A stretch of DNA of 64,000 nucleotides from Streptomyces sp. V2I9 (GTDB lineage Bacteria > Actinomycetota > Actinomycetes > Streptomycetales > Streptomycetaceae), in assembly GCF_030817475.1 (NCBI RefSeq), contig NZ_JAUSZJ010000002.1, positions 2,452,501 to 2,516,500 on the forward strand, read 5' to 3'. This document shows, in pieces, positions 1 through 10,404 of the stretch. Under the pieces are notes generated by a model that did no database searches, was not told the origin of the DNA, and saw only the letters and a program-made list of their open reading frames with translations. The translations under genes and the position numbers were made by a program. The first letter of the stretch is position 1, and every line of letters starts with the position of its first letter.

Positions 1-367
1 TGCCGATCCACCAGCCGAGCAGCGCCGCCAGCGCGATCGAGAGCACCGCGGTGGGGACCCACCAATGGCGCGAGCGGTGGACGGCGGCGGGGAATCCGGC
101 GGTGAGGAACCGGGCCGCGTCCTTCCAGGACGCTTTGCGGGTGCCCGTCACCGTCGACCGGGCGCGGGCCACGAGCTGGGTGAGGCGTCCGACGAGGAGC
201 GGGTCGGGGCTGCTCGACCGGATCAGCGAGAGGTGGGTCGCCGTGCGCTGGTAGAGGACGACGAGTTCGTCCGCTTCCGCGCCGGTGAGGCGGCGGCCCC
301 GGCGCAGGAGGTGTTCGAGGCGGTCCCACTCCGTGCGGTGGGCGGTGACGAAGACGTCGAGGTCCAT
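1..367 (-). CDS. Stage II sporulation protein M family membrane protein, partial
   Basis: The gene starts with ATG at 367 and runs off the left edge, so only about 122 N-terminal residues are visible. They begin MDLDVFVTAHRTEWDRLEHL and continue through a basic, helical cytoplasmic stretch to a first hydrophobic segment near residues 105-122. This opening (a tryptophan-containing D.F...H...W.RLE.L motif) is typical of the actinobacterial SpoIIM/DUF95 integral membrane family. In Streptomyces such genes usually lie opposite an RDD-family gene, exactly as here. The 119-bp gap to the divergent RDD gene must hold both promoters. The molecular role of these proteins in Streptomyces is not established; the name reflects homology only. 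Confidence 0.8.
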   Translation of the reverse strand, partial: MDLDVFVTAHRTEWDRLEHLLRRGRRLTGAEADELVVLYQRTATHLSLIRSSSPDPLLVGRLTQLVARARSTVTGTRKASWKDAARFLTAGFPAAVHRSRHWWVPTAVLSIALAALLGWWIG

Positions 368-486
368 GGGCGTCTTTTGCTCCAGGCAAGGGTGTGTACG
401 GGGCCGTCCTACTGCGGCGCGCTCGCGGTCAGCTTGGCAGACTGGGCCCGGCTGGGGACGAGAAGGTCGGCGAAGGGTGGGGCCCG

Positions 487-1491
487 ATGAGTGAGTTGGT
501 GACCGGGGACGCGGTCGTCCTGGGGTTGAGGCCGGCGCGGTTGCCGAGCCGGGCGCTGGCCTCGGCGATCGATCTGGCGGCCACCTTCGCCGTGTTCATC
601 CTGGTATCGGTACTGCTGGCCATCGCTTCCGCCTCTCTGGACGAAGCGGCCGTCGCGGCGATCGTCGCGGCCTCGTTCCTGCTCGTCCTGATCGGCGGAC
701 CGGTCGCGGTGGAGACGTTGAGCCACGGCCGTTCCCTGGGAAAGCTGGTGTGCGGGCTCCGGGTGGTACGGGACGACGGCGGGCCGATCCGGTTCCGTCA
801 CGCTCTCGTACGCGGGGGCATGGGGCTCGTCGAGATCCTGATGACCTTCGGCGCTCTGGCTTCCATCGCTTCCCTGGTGTCCGCGCGAGGACGCCGGATC
901 GGTGACCTGTTCGCCGGGACGCTGGTCATCCGGGAGCGGGTCGCCGTACCGGGCCGCTCCGTCGCTGTGCCGCCTCCCCCGCCCTGGCTGGTCGGACGGT
1001 TCGCGCAGCTGGACCTGTCGGCCGTGCCGGACGAGCTCTGGCTGTCGATACGGCAGTACCTGACGCGGATGCAGCAGCTGGACCCCGGTGTGGGTCGCTC
1101 GCTCGCGGACCGGCTGGCCGGGGACCTGGTCGCGCGGACCGGGACCGTCGCCCCGCAGGGCGTTCCCGCAGCGGCGTTCCTGGCCGCCGTGTTGCACGAG
1201 CGCCAGGCCCGTGACGCCCGGCGCGTGTTCGGCGGGGTCGGCACCGGCGGAGCCGTACCGTCCTCCTCCGCCTCTCCGGCCGGGCACGCCGTGCCCGGTG
1301 GGCCGGGGGCCGTGGGCGGGCCGTTCGGAGGGGCGCCCGTGGCTGCCGTGCTCGGGGCTGGTGCCGGTGCCGGTGCCGACAGTGCCCTTGAGGCGGGTGT
1401 CGTCGGCGGGGCCGCCAGCACGGGTGATGTGCGTGAGGAGCGGCGTGGGGGTGCTGGGGCGTCCTCGGGCGGGTTCGCGCCGCCCTGTTAG
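487..1491 (+). CDS. RDD family membrane protein
   Basis: A 334-residue protein starting at ATG 487. An RDD-type domain occupies roughly residues 15-165: an Arg-rich entry (RLPSRALASAIDL, with the R..D of the family), two strongly hydrophobic segments near residues 24-45 and 55-75, a GRSLGKLVCGLRVV loop that is the classic RDD signature, and a third hydrophobic stretch before RRIGDLFAGTLVI. The remainder is a long soluble tail, ending in a low-complexity Gly/Ala/Val-rich segment. Some RDD proteins act as ion/proton exchangers, but nothing here shows substrate. An in-frame extension to 394 exists but would overlap the divergent promoter region, so ATG 487 is preferred. Confidence 0.85.
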   Translation: MSELVTGDAVVLGLRPARLPSRALASAIDLAATFAVFILVSVLLAIASASLDEAAVAAIVAASFLLVLIGGPVAVETLSHGRSLGKLVCGLRVVRDDGGPIRFRHALVRGGMGLVEILMTFGALASIASLVSARGRRIGDLFAGTLVIRERVAVPGRSVAVPPPPPWLVGRFAQLDLSAVPDELWLSIRQYLTRMQQLDPGVGRSLADRLAGDLVARTGTVAPQGVPAAAFLAAVLHERQARDARRVFGGVGTGGAVPSSSASPAGHAVPGGPGAVGGPFGGAPVAAVLGAGAGAGADSALEAGVVGGAASTGDVREERRGGAGASSGGFAPPC

Positions 1492-1579
1492 AGCCTGACG
1501 GCAGGTCACGGCGGCGGGGGACGCGCGTCCGTAGCCCTCTCCGTCTCCGTCTCGGCTGGAGGTGGTCGCCCGCTCCGTG

Positions 1580-2212
1580 TCAGTCGGCGGTGGGGTCGGG
1601 AGCTCGCGGCGACGGGGGCGTCTCCAGGTGTTCGAGTTCGATGCCGGGTGCCGCGAGGACCACGTCCCCGGCGATGTGGACGGTGTGCTGCTCCCCCGTG
1701 TCCAGGGCGCTGACCTGGTACTCGTCCACGATCAGGGGGCCGTTGTCAGTGGCGTGCGCTTCACTGTTCACCAGCGCCCAGGACTGGTCGACGGTCCTGG
1801 GGGCGAGGACCGGTTCCGTGAAGGTGACCACACGGACACGGGTCGTGGGGGAATCGGGGGTGAGGCGAAGGAGCCGGGTGGTGGCGACGAGGAACGCGGG
1901 AGACGTGCCGGCGAAGGCGTGGGCGCGGACGTTGCCCTCGGTGGCGTGACCGCCGGTGGGGTCGGTGCGCACCCAGGTGACCCCTTCCAGGGCCGCTCCC
2001 CGCACCTGCCAGCTCGCGGCGTGGAGTTCGAGGCGGATGGGGCGGCCGAGGTCGTCCAGGGCGAGGTCGACGGAGCCGAGGTGGTCTCCGGAGGGAGCTG
2101 TGGTCTGGGAGACGTAGCGCCAGCCGGAAGGACCGGGAGCGCAGTGGAAGTGTTCTTCACCGAGGGGGGTGTGGTCGTGGACGTCGTGGAGCGAATACCT
2201 GCCGCGGGGCAT
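1580..2212 (-). CDS. Conserved hypothetical protein
   Basis: A 210-residue protein starting MPRGRYSLHDVHDHTPLGEE. It has no signal peptide, no membrane segment and no motif I can tie to a known activity. Composition is that of a compact beta-rich cytosolic protein (many alternating V/L/T strands such as GSVDLALDDLGRPIRLEL), with a proline-rich C-terminal tail. It converges with the RDD gene, leaving 88 bp between stops. It follows ahcY on the same strand, 220 bp downstream and beyond two strong hairpins, so it is probably transcribed separately. Codon use is typical of the genome, so it looks like a real gene. Confidence 0.7.
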   Translation of the reverse strand: MPRGRYSLHDVHDHTPLGEEHFHCAPGPSGWRYVSQTTAPSGDHLGSVDLALDDLGRPIRLELHAASWQVRGAALEGVTWVRTDPTGGHATEGNVRAHAFAGTSPAFLVATTRLLRLTPDSPTTRVRVVTFTEPVLAPRTVDQSWALVNSEAHATDNGPLIVDEYQVSALDTGEQHTVHIAGDVVLAAPGIELEHLETPPSPRAPDPTAD

Positions 2213-2256
2213 GGGGTCCTTCGGGTTCCTCGGGCTGTGCGGGGGCGGTAACGGGA

Positions 2257-2289
2257 GCAGGCCCCCGGCACGGGGGTGCGGGGGCCTGC
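2257..2289 (-). terminator. Hairpin terminator downstream of ahcY
   Basis: An 11-bp perfect stem (GCAGGCCCCCG at 2257-2267 pairing with 2279-2289) with an 11-nt loop. It lies between ahcY and the hypothetical gene. There is no U-tract, as is usual in Streptomyces. Confidence 0.6.
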
Positions 2290-2318
2290 GCTCGGAACTG
2301 CTGTCGTGGACTGCGACG

Positions 2319-2364
2319 CCGCCCGGCGTCCGGGAGGGGCTTGCCCCTGTCGGACGCCCGGCGG
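2319..2364 (-). terminator. Long imperfect hairpin directly after ahcY
   Basis: Arms 2319-2332 and 2351-2364 pair over 14 positions with one mismatch, enclosing a second 5-bp stem (GGGGC at 2336-2340 with GCCCC at 2343-2347). It begins about 70 bp past the ahcY stop and stands beside the 2257-2289 hairpin, so ahcY ends in a tandem hairpin array. Confidence 0.6.
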
Positions 2365-2432
2365 GTCAGCGGCTCACGGTCCGGCGGGCCGGAAGGGTGG
2401 CCGGGGCCGGAGCGGTCGTGATCGTGGCGGGA

Positions 2433-3890
<1,458 letters not shown>

Positions 3891-4166
3891 AACGGGCTGC
3901 TCCTCGTGATGGGTCGAGGTGGGCTGTCTGGGCTGACTCTGCGGCGCGGCGGGGCACACGAATGCCCGAGCGTTCGCAGGGCAGTCCGTCGGAGGCCCTC
4001 TGTCCCTCGCCCGGTACGCTCCTGCCGACCGGTCGACCGCCATCAGCAGCGACGTCTGTTATCCGTATCCGAATCTACACCGAACGGCCCAGTGAGCCCC
4101 AGCCCGTCCGGGGAGAGGGGCGTGTGTGAGGGGTCACCGGGCCGATCGGGGCTGATGTGCGGAGGG

Positions 4167-5198
4167 TCAGTGGCCGGAATCCTTCGCGGCCGCCCCGTCG
4201 TCCGTGCCGGTGGCCTTGTCGGTGCTCACACCGGTGGCCGTGCCGGGGGCCGCGGCGGTGCCCGGATTGCTGCCGTTGGCCGCGGCCTCGGCGTTGTAGA
4301 TGTCCGGCTCCAGGTAGATGACACGAGCGATCGGGACCGCGGCCCGGATGCGGTTCTCCGCGGCGTTGATGGCGTCCGCGACCTCGGCGGCGGTCTCGTC
4401 GTGCCGGACCGCGATCTTGGCGGCGACCAGCAGTTCCTCGGGGCCGAGGTGGAGGGTGCGCATGTGGATGATGCGGGTGACGGTGTCGCCGTCCACCATG
4501 GCTGCCTTGATCTTCTCGACGTCCTCGAGGCCGGCGGACTCGCCGAGCAGGAGGGACTTCGTCTCGACGGCCAGGACGATGGCGATGAGGATCAGCAGGA
4601 TGCCGATGCAGAGGGTGCCGATGCCGTCCCAGACGCCGTTGCCGGTGGCAAGGGCGAGGCCGACACCCCCGAGCGCCAGGATCAGGCCGACCAGGGCGCC
4701 GAGGTCCTCCAGGAGGACGACCGGGAGTTCGGGCGCCTTGGAGCGGCGGACGAACTCGGTCCAGGAGCGGTCGCCGCGCGTCAGGTTGGACTCCTTGATC
4801 GCCGTCCGGAAGGAGAAGATCTCGGCGATGATCGCGAAGACCAGCACTCCGACCGGCCAGTACCAGGCCTCGATCTCGTGCGGGTGCTTGATCTTCTCGT
4901 AGCCCTCGTAGACCGCGAACATGCCACCGACCGAGAAGAGGACGATGGAGACGAGGAACGCGTAGATGTAGCGCTCGCGCCCGTAGCCGAAGGGGTGTTC
5001 AGGAGTGGCTTCGCGCTTCGCCCTCTTGCCGCCGAGCAGCAGCAGTCCCTGGTTGCCCGAGTCGGCGAGCGAGTGGACGCTCTCCGCGAGCATCGACGAG
5101 GAGCCACTGAAGAGGAACGCTACGAATTTGGCCACGGCGATCGAGAGGTTGGCGGCGAGTGCCGCCACGATCGCCTTGGTTCCGCCTGACGCGCTCAT
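4167..5198 (-). CDS. Cation diffusion facilitator family transporter
   Basis: A 343-residue inner-membrane transporter, presumably exporting a divalent metal in exchange for protons. The start MSASGGTKAIVAALAANLS at 5198 gives the first membrane helix directly; the longer open frame upstream reads through the manA region and is not real. The SVHSLADSGNQ motif in helix 2 (H-S-x-x-D) is the metal-site signature of the family, followed by four more hydrophobic segments and a C-terminal regulatory domain ending near residue 310. The last 35 residues are a low-complexity Ala/Gly/Thr tail. It sits 86 bp downstream of manA on the same strand. Metal specificity cannot be read from the sequence. Confidence 0.9.
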   Translation of the reverse strand: MSASGGTKAIVAALAANLSIAVAKFVAFLFSGSSSMLAESVHSLADSGNQGLLLLGGKRAKREATPEHPFGYGRERYIYAFLVSIVLFSVGGMFAVYEGYEKIKHPHEIEAWYWPVGVLVFAIIAEIFSFRTAIKESNLTRGDRSWTEFVRRSKAPELPVVLLEDLGALVGLILALGGVGLALATGNGVWDGIGTLCIGILLILIAIVLAVETKSLLLGESAGLEDVEKIKAAMVDGDTVTRIIHMRTLHLGPEELLVAAKIAVRHDETAAEVADAINAAENRIRAAVPIARVIYLEPDIYNAEAAANGSNPGTAAAPGTATGVSTDKATGTDDGAAAKDSGH

Positions 5199-5284
5199 GA
5201 GTGCGTGGTGTCCCTTCGTCGGTGCGCGGCACGTGCCGCCGTGGTGAGGCGGGACATTGTTGCAGCCGTGGGGCGGTCTGTCGG

Positions 5285-6460
5285 TCAGGCCGCCACAGTG
5301 GCCCGGAAGAGGGTGCCCGCTCCCGTCGCCTCGACCGGCTCTCCCGCCGGGACGTAGACGGACTCCCCCGGTGCCAGGGCGAGTTCGCCGACGGTGATCG
5401 ATCCCGCCGTGCAGAGGGCGATCTGCGGTGTGGGGGCGGTCAGTTCGGTGGGGTCCGCGCCGGGGGCGAGGGTGTAGCGGGAGAGGGCGAACTCGTCGGC
5501 GGGGGTCTCGTACAACTCCTCGCCGGACGGCGCCGCCTCCGGGCGCAGCACACCGGGCTCGGTGGCCTCGAAGCGGACGACGCGCAGGAGTTCGGGGACG
5601 TCGATGTGCTTGGGGGTCAGGCCGCAGCGCAGCACGTTGTCCGAGTTGGCCATGACCTCGACGCCGAGGCCGTCGAGGTAGGCGTGCGGGACGCCCGCGT
5701 CCAGGAACAGGGCCTCGCCGGGCTGGAGCTGTACGTAGTTGAGCAGCATGGCGGCCAGTACGCCGGGGTCTCCGGGGAAGTGGTGGGCGATGCGGGCGTA
5801 CGGGGCGTGGGCGCCGCCGAGGCGTTCGGCCGCGGCCGCCGCTTCCGCCACGGTCCCGGCCATCTCCGCCGGTTCCGTGCCGAGGATCGCCGTGAGCACC
5901 TCGCGGAGCGCCGCCTCCTCGGGGTGGGCGCGGAGGAGGTCCACGTACGGCTTGAGGGAGTCGACCCCCAGCGCCTCCATCGCGTCCGCCGCCTCGGCGG
6001 GCGGGCGGAAGCCGCACAGTCCGGCGAAGGGGGTGAGCGCGCAGATCAGTTCGGGCTTGTGGTTCGCGTCCTTGTACGTGCGGTGCGGGGCGTCGGCCGG
6101 AACGCCTCGGGCCTCCTCGTCCGCGTAGCCGTCGCGGGCCTGTTCCAGGTTCGGGTGGACCTGCACGGAAAGGGGGGCTCCGGCGGCGAGCAGCTTCAGG
6201 AGGAAGGGCAGGCGGGGGCCGAACCGGGCGACGGTGGCCACGCCCAGCTCCCCCTCCGGGTCGGCATCGATGACCTCGGTGAGCGGCAGTTCCGTCGTAC
6301 CGGCGGGGGTGGTGCGGGTGATGCGCGAGGGGGCTCCGGGGTGGGCTCCCATCCACATCTCGGCCTGCGGTTCGCCGGTGGGGGCGATGCCGAGCAGGGC
6401 GGGGATGGCCGTGGTGGACCCCCAGGCGTAGGGGCGCACGGTGTTGGACAGCCGGTCCAT
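5285..6460 (-). CDS. manA: Mannose-6-phosphate isomerase, class I
   Basis: A 391-residue cupin-type isomerase interconverting fructose-6-phosphate and mannose-6-phosphate, the entry to GDP-mannose synthesis. Zinc ligands are visible as Q100 and H102 in SVQVHPN, the Glu of NHKPE near residue 137, and the His of GVPHAYLDG in the second cupin. The AEMWMGAHP segment near residues 33-41 and the GLCGFRPP loop are family signatures. It stands in a same-strand run behind manB and the SIS-domain gene, as in other actinobacteria, so all three probably feed mannose activation. The gap to the SIS gene is 205 bp, wide enough for a promoter. Confidence 0.95.
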   Translation of the reverse strand: MDRLSNTVRPYAWGSTTAIPALLGIAPTGEPQAEMWMGAHPGAPSRITRTTPAGTTELPLTEVIDADPEGELGVATVARFGPRLPFLLKLLAAGAPLSVQVHPNLEQARDGYADEEARGVPADAPHRTYKDANHKPELICALTPFAGLCGFRPPAEAADAMEALGVDSLKPYVDLLRAHPEEAALREVLTAILGTEPAEMAGTVAEAAAAAERLGGAHAPYARIAHHFPGDPGVLAAMLLNYVQLQPGEALFLDAGVPHAYLDGLGVEVMANSDNVLRCGLTPKHIDVPELLRVVRFEATEPGVLRPEAAPSGEELYETPADEFALSRYTLAPGADPTELTAPTPQIALCTAGSITVGELALAPGESVYVPAGEPVEATGAGTLFRATVAA

Positions 6461-6559
6461 GGAGTCGTCCTCGGGTGGGGCGGGGCAGTTGGGTGAGACT
6501 CCAGGGATACCAGTGCTACGTGAGGTCCTGGCGTCGCGGGAGTGACCGGGGGGTGTGGA

Positions 6560-6681
6560 CCCGGTCAGCAGTCGGAGGGTGCGGCCGGGCCGGGTGCAGG
6601 TGCCGGAGGGCGCGGCCGGGCCGGGCTTCAGGGGTTGGGCCCGGTCAGGAGTCGGGGGTCCCCGGTCAGGAGTCGGGGGTC
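6560..6681. repeat. 21-bp tandem duplication over the SIS gene stop codon
   Basis: Two perfect, adjacent copies of a 21-bp unit (starting CCCGGTCAGGAG) lie at 6640-6660 and 6661-6681, with a third copy carrying two mismatches at 6560-6580. A GCGGCCGGGCCGGG element also occurs twice between them, at 6581 and near 6611. The stop codon of the SIS gene is inside the second perfect copy, and the unit is 7 codons long, so the duplication is in phase. Confidence 0.85.
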
Positions 6682-7802
6682 GAGGCCAGGGAGAGGTACA
6701 CCGCGGCGAAGTCGGTCACCGCGAGCAGCTCGGCCAGGGCTTCCAGTGCGCTGCCCTCCTCCGGCTCCAGCTCGCTGACGGGAGTGTCGTGGCCGAGCGC
6801 GAGTTCGCGGGCGGCCGGGCAGGCGCTGAGGCCCCCGGCCGGGCGGTCCCGGAGCAGGACGACGCGGGCGCGCAGAGTCTCTCCCTCCTCGACCCGGTCG
6901 CGGAAGAAGTCGTCCGGATCCGCACCGGCCGCGAAGTCGCCGGTCAGCAGCGTGCCGTGCGAGGGCAGCGCTTCGGGCAGCTCGGCGGCCAGGGCGGGCC
7001 GGCCGGCGAGCTCGGACAGGACGGCGGCGAAGCGACGGCCGACCGGCCCCGCGGCGTCGCCCTCGGTCCACAGCAGCGGCAGGGTGTCGGCGAGCTCTGC
7101 GGCGAGGGTCTTGGCCGGGTTGCTGTACGTGGCGATGGCGGGGCCGCAGCGTTCGGCGGTGCGGTCCAGGCGGTCCGCCACTTTCTGGAGGTCCTCGGGG
7201 GCCGCGGTCACCAGGCCGACCCGGTCCAGGAGCGCCAGCAGCGGGGTGAGCAGCGCCCACAGGGTGCCGGGGCCTGCGGCGGAGGTCTCCGCGTCGTACT
7301 CGCCGTGCGGGGCGGCCGCCATCGGGACCACCAGGCCGTGCACCCCGTCCACCGTTTCGCGCAGCGGTGAGCGGGTGGGGGCGACGGCGACGACGGTGCA
7401 ACCCCTGCGGTACGCCTGCTCGGCGAGGAGGGCGAGGCCCGGCTCGGAACCGTCGGCGGTCACGATGAGGAGGAGGTCCACCGATCCGGCCCAGCCGGGC
7501 AGGGTCCAGCGGAGGGCGCCGGGGGCGGGGGCGACGCCGGTGGGCCGGATGCGGACGACGGGCGCGGCCGCGCCGGCCAGCGCGCCGATCAGGTCCGCGA
7601 CGCCGATGGCTGCGGTGCCGGGGCCCGCGACCAGCACGGACCGGGGCCGGCCCTCCGGGTTCAGGCCACCGATACCGGCCTCGGCCGCGTGCCGGGCGGC
7701 GGTACGGACCCGCGCGCCGGCTTCGGCCGCGCCGCGCAGCAGATCGCGGCGGTCGGCTCGGGCCAGGGCGTCCGGGGCGTCGAGCAGGGACTCGTCGAGC
7801 AT
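6666..7802 (-). CDS. SIS-domain protein of the mannose operon
   Basis: A 378-residue protein beginning MLDESLLDAPDALARADRR. The middle shows a tandem sugar-isomerase (SIS) fold: SVLVAGPGTAAIGVADLI near residue 55, then VDLLLIVTADGSEPGLALL and CTVVAVAPTRSPLRETVDG. This is the arrangement of the actinobacterial family annotated as bifunctional phosphoglucose/phosphomannose isomerase-like. The usual nucleophilic-site residues of true isomerases are not obvious, and the glycine loop is GPGTAA rather than a canonical GxGxS, so catalysis is uncertain. The position between manB and manA matches the equivalent gene in mycobacteria. A regulatory or sugar-phosphate-binding role is as likely as enzyme activity. 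Confidence 0.75.
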   Translation of the reverse strand: MLDESLLDAPDALARADRRDLLRGAAEAGARVRTAARHAAEAGIGGLNPEGRPRSVLVAGPGTAAIGVADLIGALAGAAAPVVRIRPTGVAPAPGALRWTLPGWAGSVDLLLIVTADGSEPGLALLAEQAYRRGCTVVAVAPTRSPLRETVDGVHGLVVPMAAAPHGEYDAETSAAGPGTLWALLTPLLALLDRVGLVTAAPEDLQKVADRLDRTAERCGPAIATYSNPAKTLAAELADTLPLLWTEGDAAGPVGRRFAAVLSELAGRPALAAELPEALPSHGTLLTGDFAAGADPDDFFRDRVEEGETLRARVVLLRDRPAGGLSACPAARELALGHDTPVSELEPEEGSALEALAELLAVTDFAAVYLSLASTPDS

Positions 7803-8051
7803 GGCGGTGGGCCTCCGATCACCGGGTGGGGTGCGGGATGCGGGCGGGGCCGGCGTTGGACCGGACGGTCACGAAACCGTGGCACGGACGGGGACGGGCG
7901 GTGCGACGCCGCACCGTGGGACCCGGTCGGCCGCACCGTGTGTCGCGGTCGGTGGTGGGCCGCCCGCGGTGAGACCGCCCGCCGCGGGCGGCCGTCCGAC
8001 TTCGCCGGGCGCGGCGCCCGGCCTCCCGTACGTGCCGCTCGTCGCGTGCGG

Positions 8052-8234
8052 TCAGGCGGGGCGGCGGGCCTCGTCGACGAGGAGAACGGGGATGCCGTCC
8101 CGGACCGGGTAGGCGAGGCCGCAGTCCTTGCCCGTGCAGACCAGTTCGGGGCTGTCGGCCGCCGAACGGTCATCGAGCGGGGAGTGGCAGGCCGGGCAGG
8201 CCAGGATCTCCAGGAGGCCGGCTTCGAGCGCCAT
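8052..8234 (-). CDS. Trm112 / UPF0434 family zinc-ribbon protein
   Basis: A 60-residue protein with a four-cysteine zinc ribbon: C13-P-A-C16 and C33-x4-C38, followed by the invariant [11 protein letters not shown] segment. Trm112 relatives bind and stabilise methyltransferases; the bacterial short form has unknown partners. The start [16 protein letters not shown] is chosen because GAAGGGA lies 8 nt upstream; an upstream in-frame ATG at 8255 has no such site. It is in line with manB (567 bp upstream) and the SIS gene (249 bp downstream). Confidence 0.88.
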   Translation of the reverse strand: MALEAGLLEILACPACHSPLDDRSAADSPELVCTGKDCGLAYPVRDGIPVLLVDEARRPA

Positions 8235-8801
8235 GGGGTGAGTCCCTTCGAGCATGCGGGTTCCGATCCGCGTGGATCAGGCGTCGTCAGCCTACCGCCG
8301 GGGTGGAGGGGGCGCGGCCTGGCCGGGGGGTCGAAACAGGGAACCGGGGGCGAAGCGAGGGGAGGGGCGCGCGGCGGGCCGGTTCGGGGGTGGGCCGGGC
8401 GTGCGCGGAGGGCGCCGGGCACAGCCCACGGCGCGTGGGCTCGGTGGTCGGGGCTCGGTGGTGGGCCGGGTGTACGCAGAAGGCGGCGCGCACAGCGCGT
8501 GGCGGGCAAGGCCCCGTGGGGCACACGTCCACCGAGGGCGCCGGGCGCACCGCACGGGTGGGCAGCCGGTGCGGGACGGGCTTCCCTTCCTGCCGCTCCC
8601 GTAACCGGGGCCCCGCTTCGGAACCGGAGCCCACCTCGGACCTCGCCCACGGGGCGGGGCCCGACTGCGGAAGGCGCAGGAGGGGGGCGGGGAATGCCCG
8701 GAACCGTGCGGGGCGGGGGCGTGGCGCTGGTGGGGCGGGGACGCGGGCAGGGGGCGAGGCACTGGTGGAGTGGCCCCGGAGCGTGTCGCCCCCTGTTCGC
8801 T
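8235..8801. other. 567-bp non-coding stretch with degenerate repeats
   Basis: No credible gene: open frames run through it on both strands only because of extreme GC content, and their translations are Arg/Pro/Gly-rich with no family resemblance. A 36-bp element beginning GTGGGCCGGG occurs at about 8390 and again, diverged, at 8461 (71-bp spacing), and fragments of it (GAGGGCGCCGGGC) recur near 8535. No promoter or hairpin stands out. Confidence 0.6.
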
Positions 8802-10172
8802 TCAGCTGGTGCGGATCAGGGTCAGGACCTCGTCGCGTACCGCCGCCATCGTCCGCTCGTCCTTCGCCTCCACATTCAGCCGCAGCAGCGGCTCGGTGTT
8901 CGAGGCGCGGAGGTTGAACCACCAGTCGGCGGCCGTGACCGTGAGGCCGTCCAGGTCATCGAAGGTGACGCCCTCACGGGCCCCGTAGACCGCCCTGACC
9001 GTGGCCAGGCTGGCGGTCTGATCGGTGACGGTGGAGTTGATCTCGCCGGAACCGGCGTACCGGTCGTACTCCGCGACCAGCTCGGAGAGCGGCTTCTGCT
9101 GGCCGCCGAGTGCGGCCAGTACGTGGAGGGCGGCGAGCATGCCCGTGTCGGCGTTCCAGAAGTCGCGGAAGTAGTAGTGCGCGGAGTGCTCGCCGCCGAA
9201 GATCGCGCCGTGCTTCGCCATCTCCGTCTTGATGAAGGAGTGGCCGACCCGCGTGCGGACCGGGGTGCCGCCGTTCTCGCGGACCACCTCGGGGACGGAC
9301 GAGGAGGTGATGAGGTTGTGGATGACGACGCCCTCGCCTCCGTTGCGGGCCAGCTCGCGGGCGGCGACCAGGGCCGTGATCGCGGACGGGGAGACGCCCG
9401 CGCCCCGCTCGTCGACCACGAAGCAGCGGTCCGCGTCGCCGTCGAAGGCGAGGCCCAGGTCGGCGCCCTCGGCGAGGACGCGGGCCTGGAGGTCGACGAT
9501 GTTCTTGGGGTCGAGGGGGTTGGCCTCGTGGTGGGGGAAGGTGCCGTCCAGCTCGAAGTACATCGGGACGAGGTCGAGCGGGAGGTCCCCGAAGACCGTG
9601 GGGACCGTGTGGCCGCCCATGCCGTTGCCCGCGTCGACCACCACCTTGAGGGGCCGCACGGCGCTGAGATCGACGAGGCCGAGGAGGTGGGCCGCGTAGT
9701 CGGTGAGGGTGTCCCGCTCGGTGATCGTGCCGGGAGTGGCGGCGGCCGGGGGCTGCGGGGTGCCTTCCGACCACTGCTCGACCAGGGTGCGGATCTCGGC
9801 GAGGCCGGTGTCCTGGCCGACCGGGGCGGCCCCGGCCCGGCACATCTTGATGCCGTTGTACTGGGCCGGGTTGTGCGAGGCCGTGAACATCGCGCCGGGG
9901 AGGCCGAGGGCCCCCGAGGCGTAGTACAGCTGGTCCGTCGAGCAGAGGCCGATCAGCGTGACGTCGGCGCCCCGCGCCGCCGCGCCGCGGGCGAACGCAC
10001 CGGCGAGCGCCGGCGAGGTGGGCCGCATGTCGTGGCCGATGACGATCGCGTCGGCGGCGGTGACCTGGACGAACGCGGCTCCGAACAGCTCGGCCAGCGA
10101 CTCGTCCCACTGGTCGGGCACCACACCGCGCACGTCGTACGCCTTCACGAGCTGCGACAGATCAGCAACCAC
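8802..10172 (-). CDS. manB: Phosphomannomutase / phosphoglucomutase
   Basis: A 456-residue alpha-D-phosphohexomutase converting mannose-6-phosphate to mannose-1-phosphate. The GTG at 10172 follows AGGAGGACCGGCC, a strong ribosome site; the frame upstream is open but unrelated. All four catalytic landmarks are present: the phosphoserine loop TASHNPAQYNGIK with Ser99, the Mg-binding DGDADRC near residue 245, the sugar-binding GGEHSAH near residue 326, and the C-terminal phosphate-binding RASNTEPLLRLN. With manA and manC in this window it makes the complete route from fructose-6-phosphate to GDP-mannose. manB and manA are separated here by the Trm112 and SIS genes. Confidence 0.95.
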   Translation of the reverse strand: MVADLSQLVKAYDVRGVVPDQWDESLAELFGAAFVQVTAADAIVIGHDMRPTSPALAGAFARGAAARGADVTLIGLCSTDQLYYASGALGLPGAMFTASHNPAQYNGIKMCRAGAAPVGQDTGLAEIRTLVEQWSEGTPQPPAAATPGTITERDTLTDYAAHLLGLVDLSAVRPLKVVVDAGNGMGGHTVPTVFGDLPLDLVPMYFELDGTFPHHEANPLDPKNIVDLQARVLAEGADLGLAFDGDADRCFVVDERGAGVSPSAITALVAARELARNGGEGVVIHNLITSSSVPEVVRENGGTPVRTRVGHSFIKTEMAKHGAIFGGEHSAHYYFRDFWNADTGMLAALHVLAALGGQQKPLSELVAEYDRYAGSGEINSTVTDQTASLATVRAVYGAREGVTFDDLDGLTVTAADWWFNLRASNTEPLLRLNVEAKDERTMAAVRDEVLTLIRTS

Positions 10173-10404
10173 GGCCGGTCCTCCTGGGGGGTCTCTGCGG
10201 ACCGCCCAAACTACCCGGCCGGGTCGCGCCGCCGGGGACGGCCTCCGGAGACGCGGTGAGGAGGCGGCTGCGGAGACGCGGTCAGGAGGCGGGCTCTTCG
10301 TCTGCGGCGAGATGGCCGCAGGCAACCCGGACCTGTCGAGGATGCGTGGCCGAGGAGAGGGGGCCGGATGGCGCGTTCACGGAGGGTGTGACCGGGGAAC
10401 GGGC

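Noticed and set aside
3891..4166. Possible S-adenosylhomocysteine or SAM riboswitch before ahcY
   Set aside because: I looked for the conserved core and pairing and found no convincing match; a covariance-model search would be needed to claim one.
8256..8801. Several overlapping open frames on both strands
   Set aside because: Codon use and protein composition (Arg/Pro/Gly) are those of non-coding GC-rich DNA; repeats explain the apparent similarity between parts.
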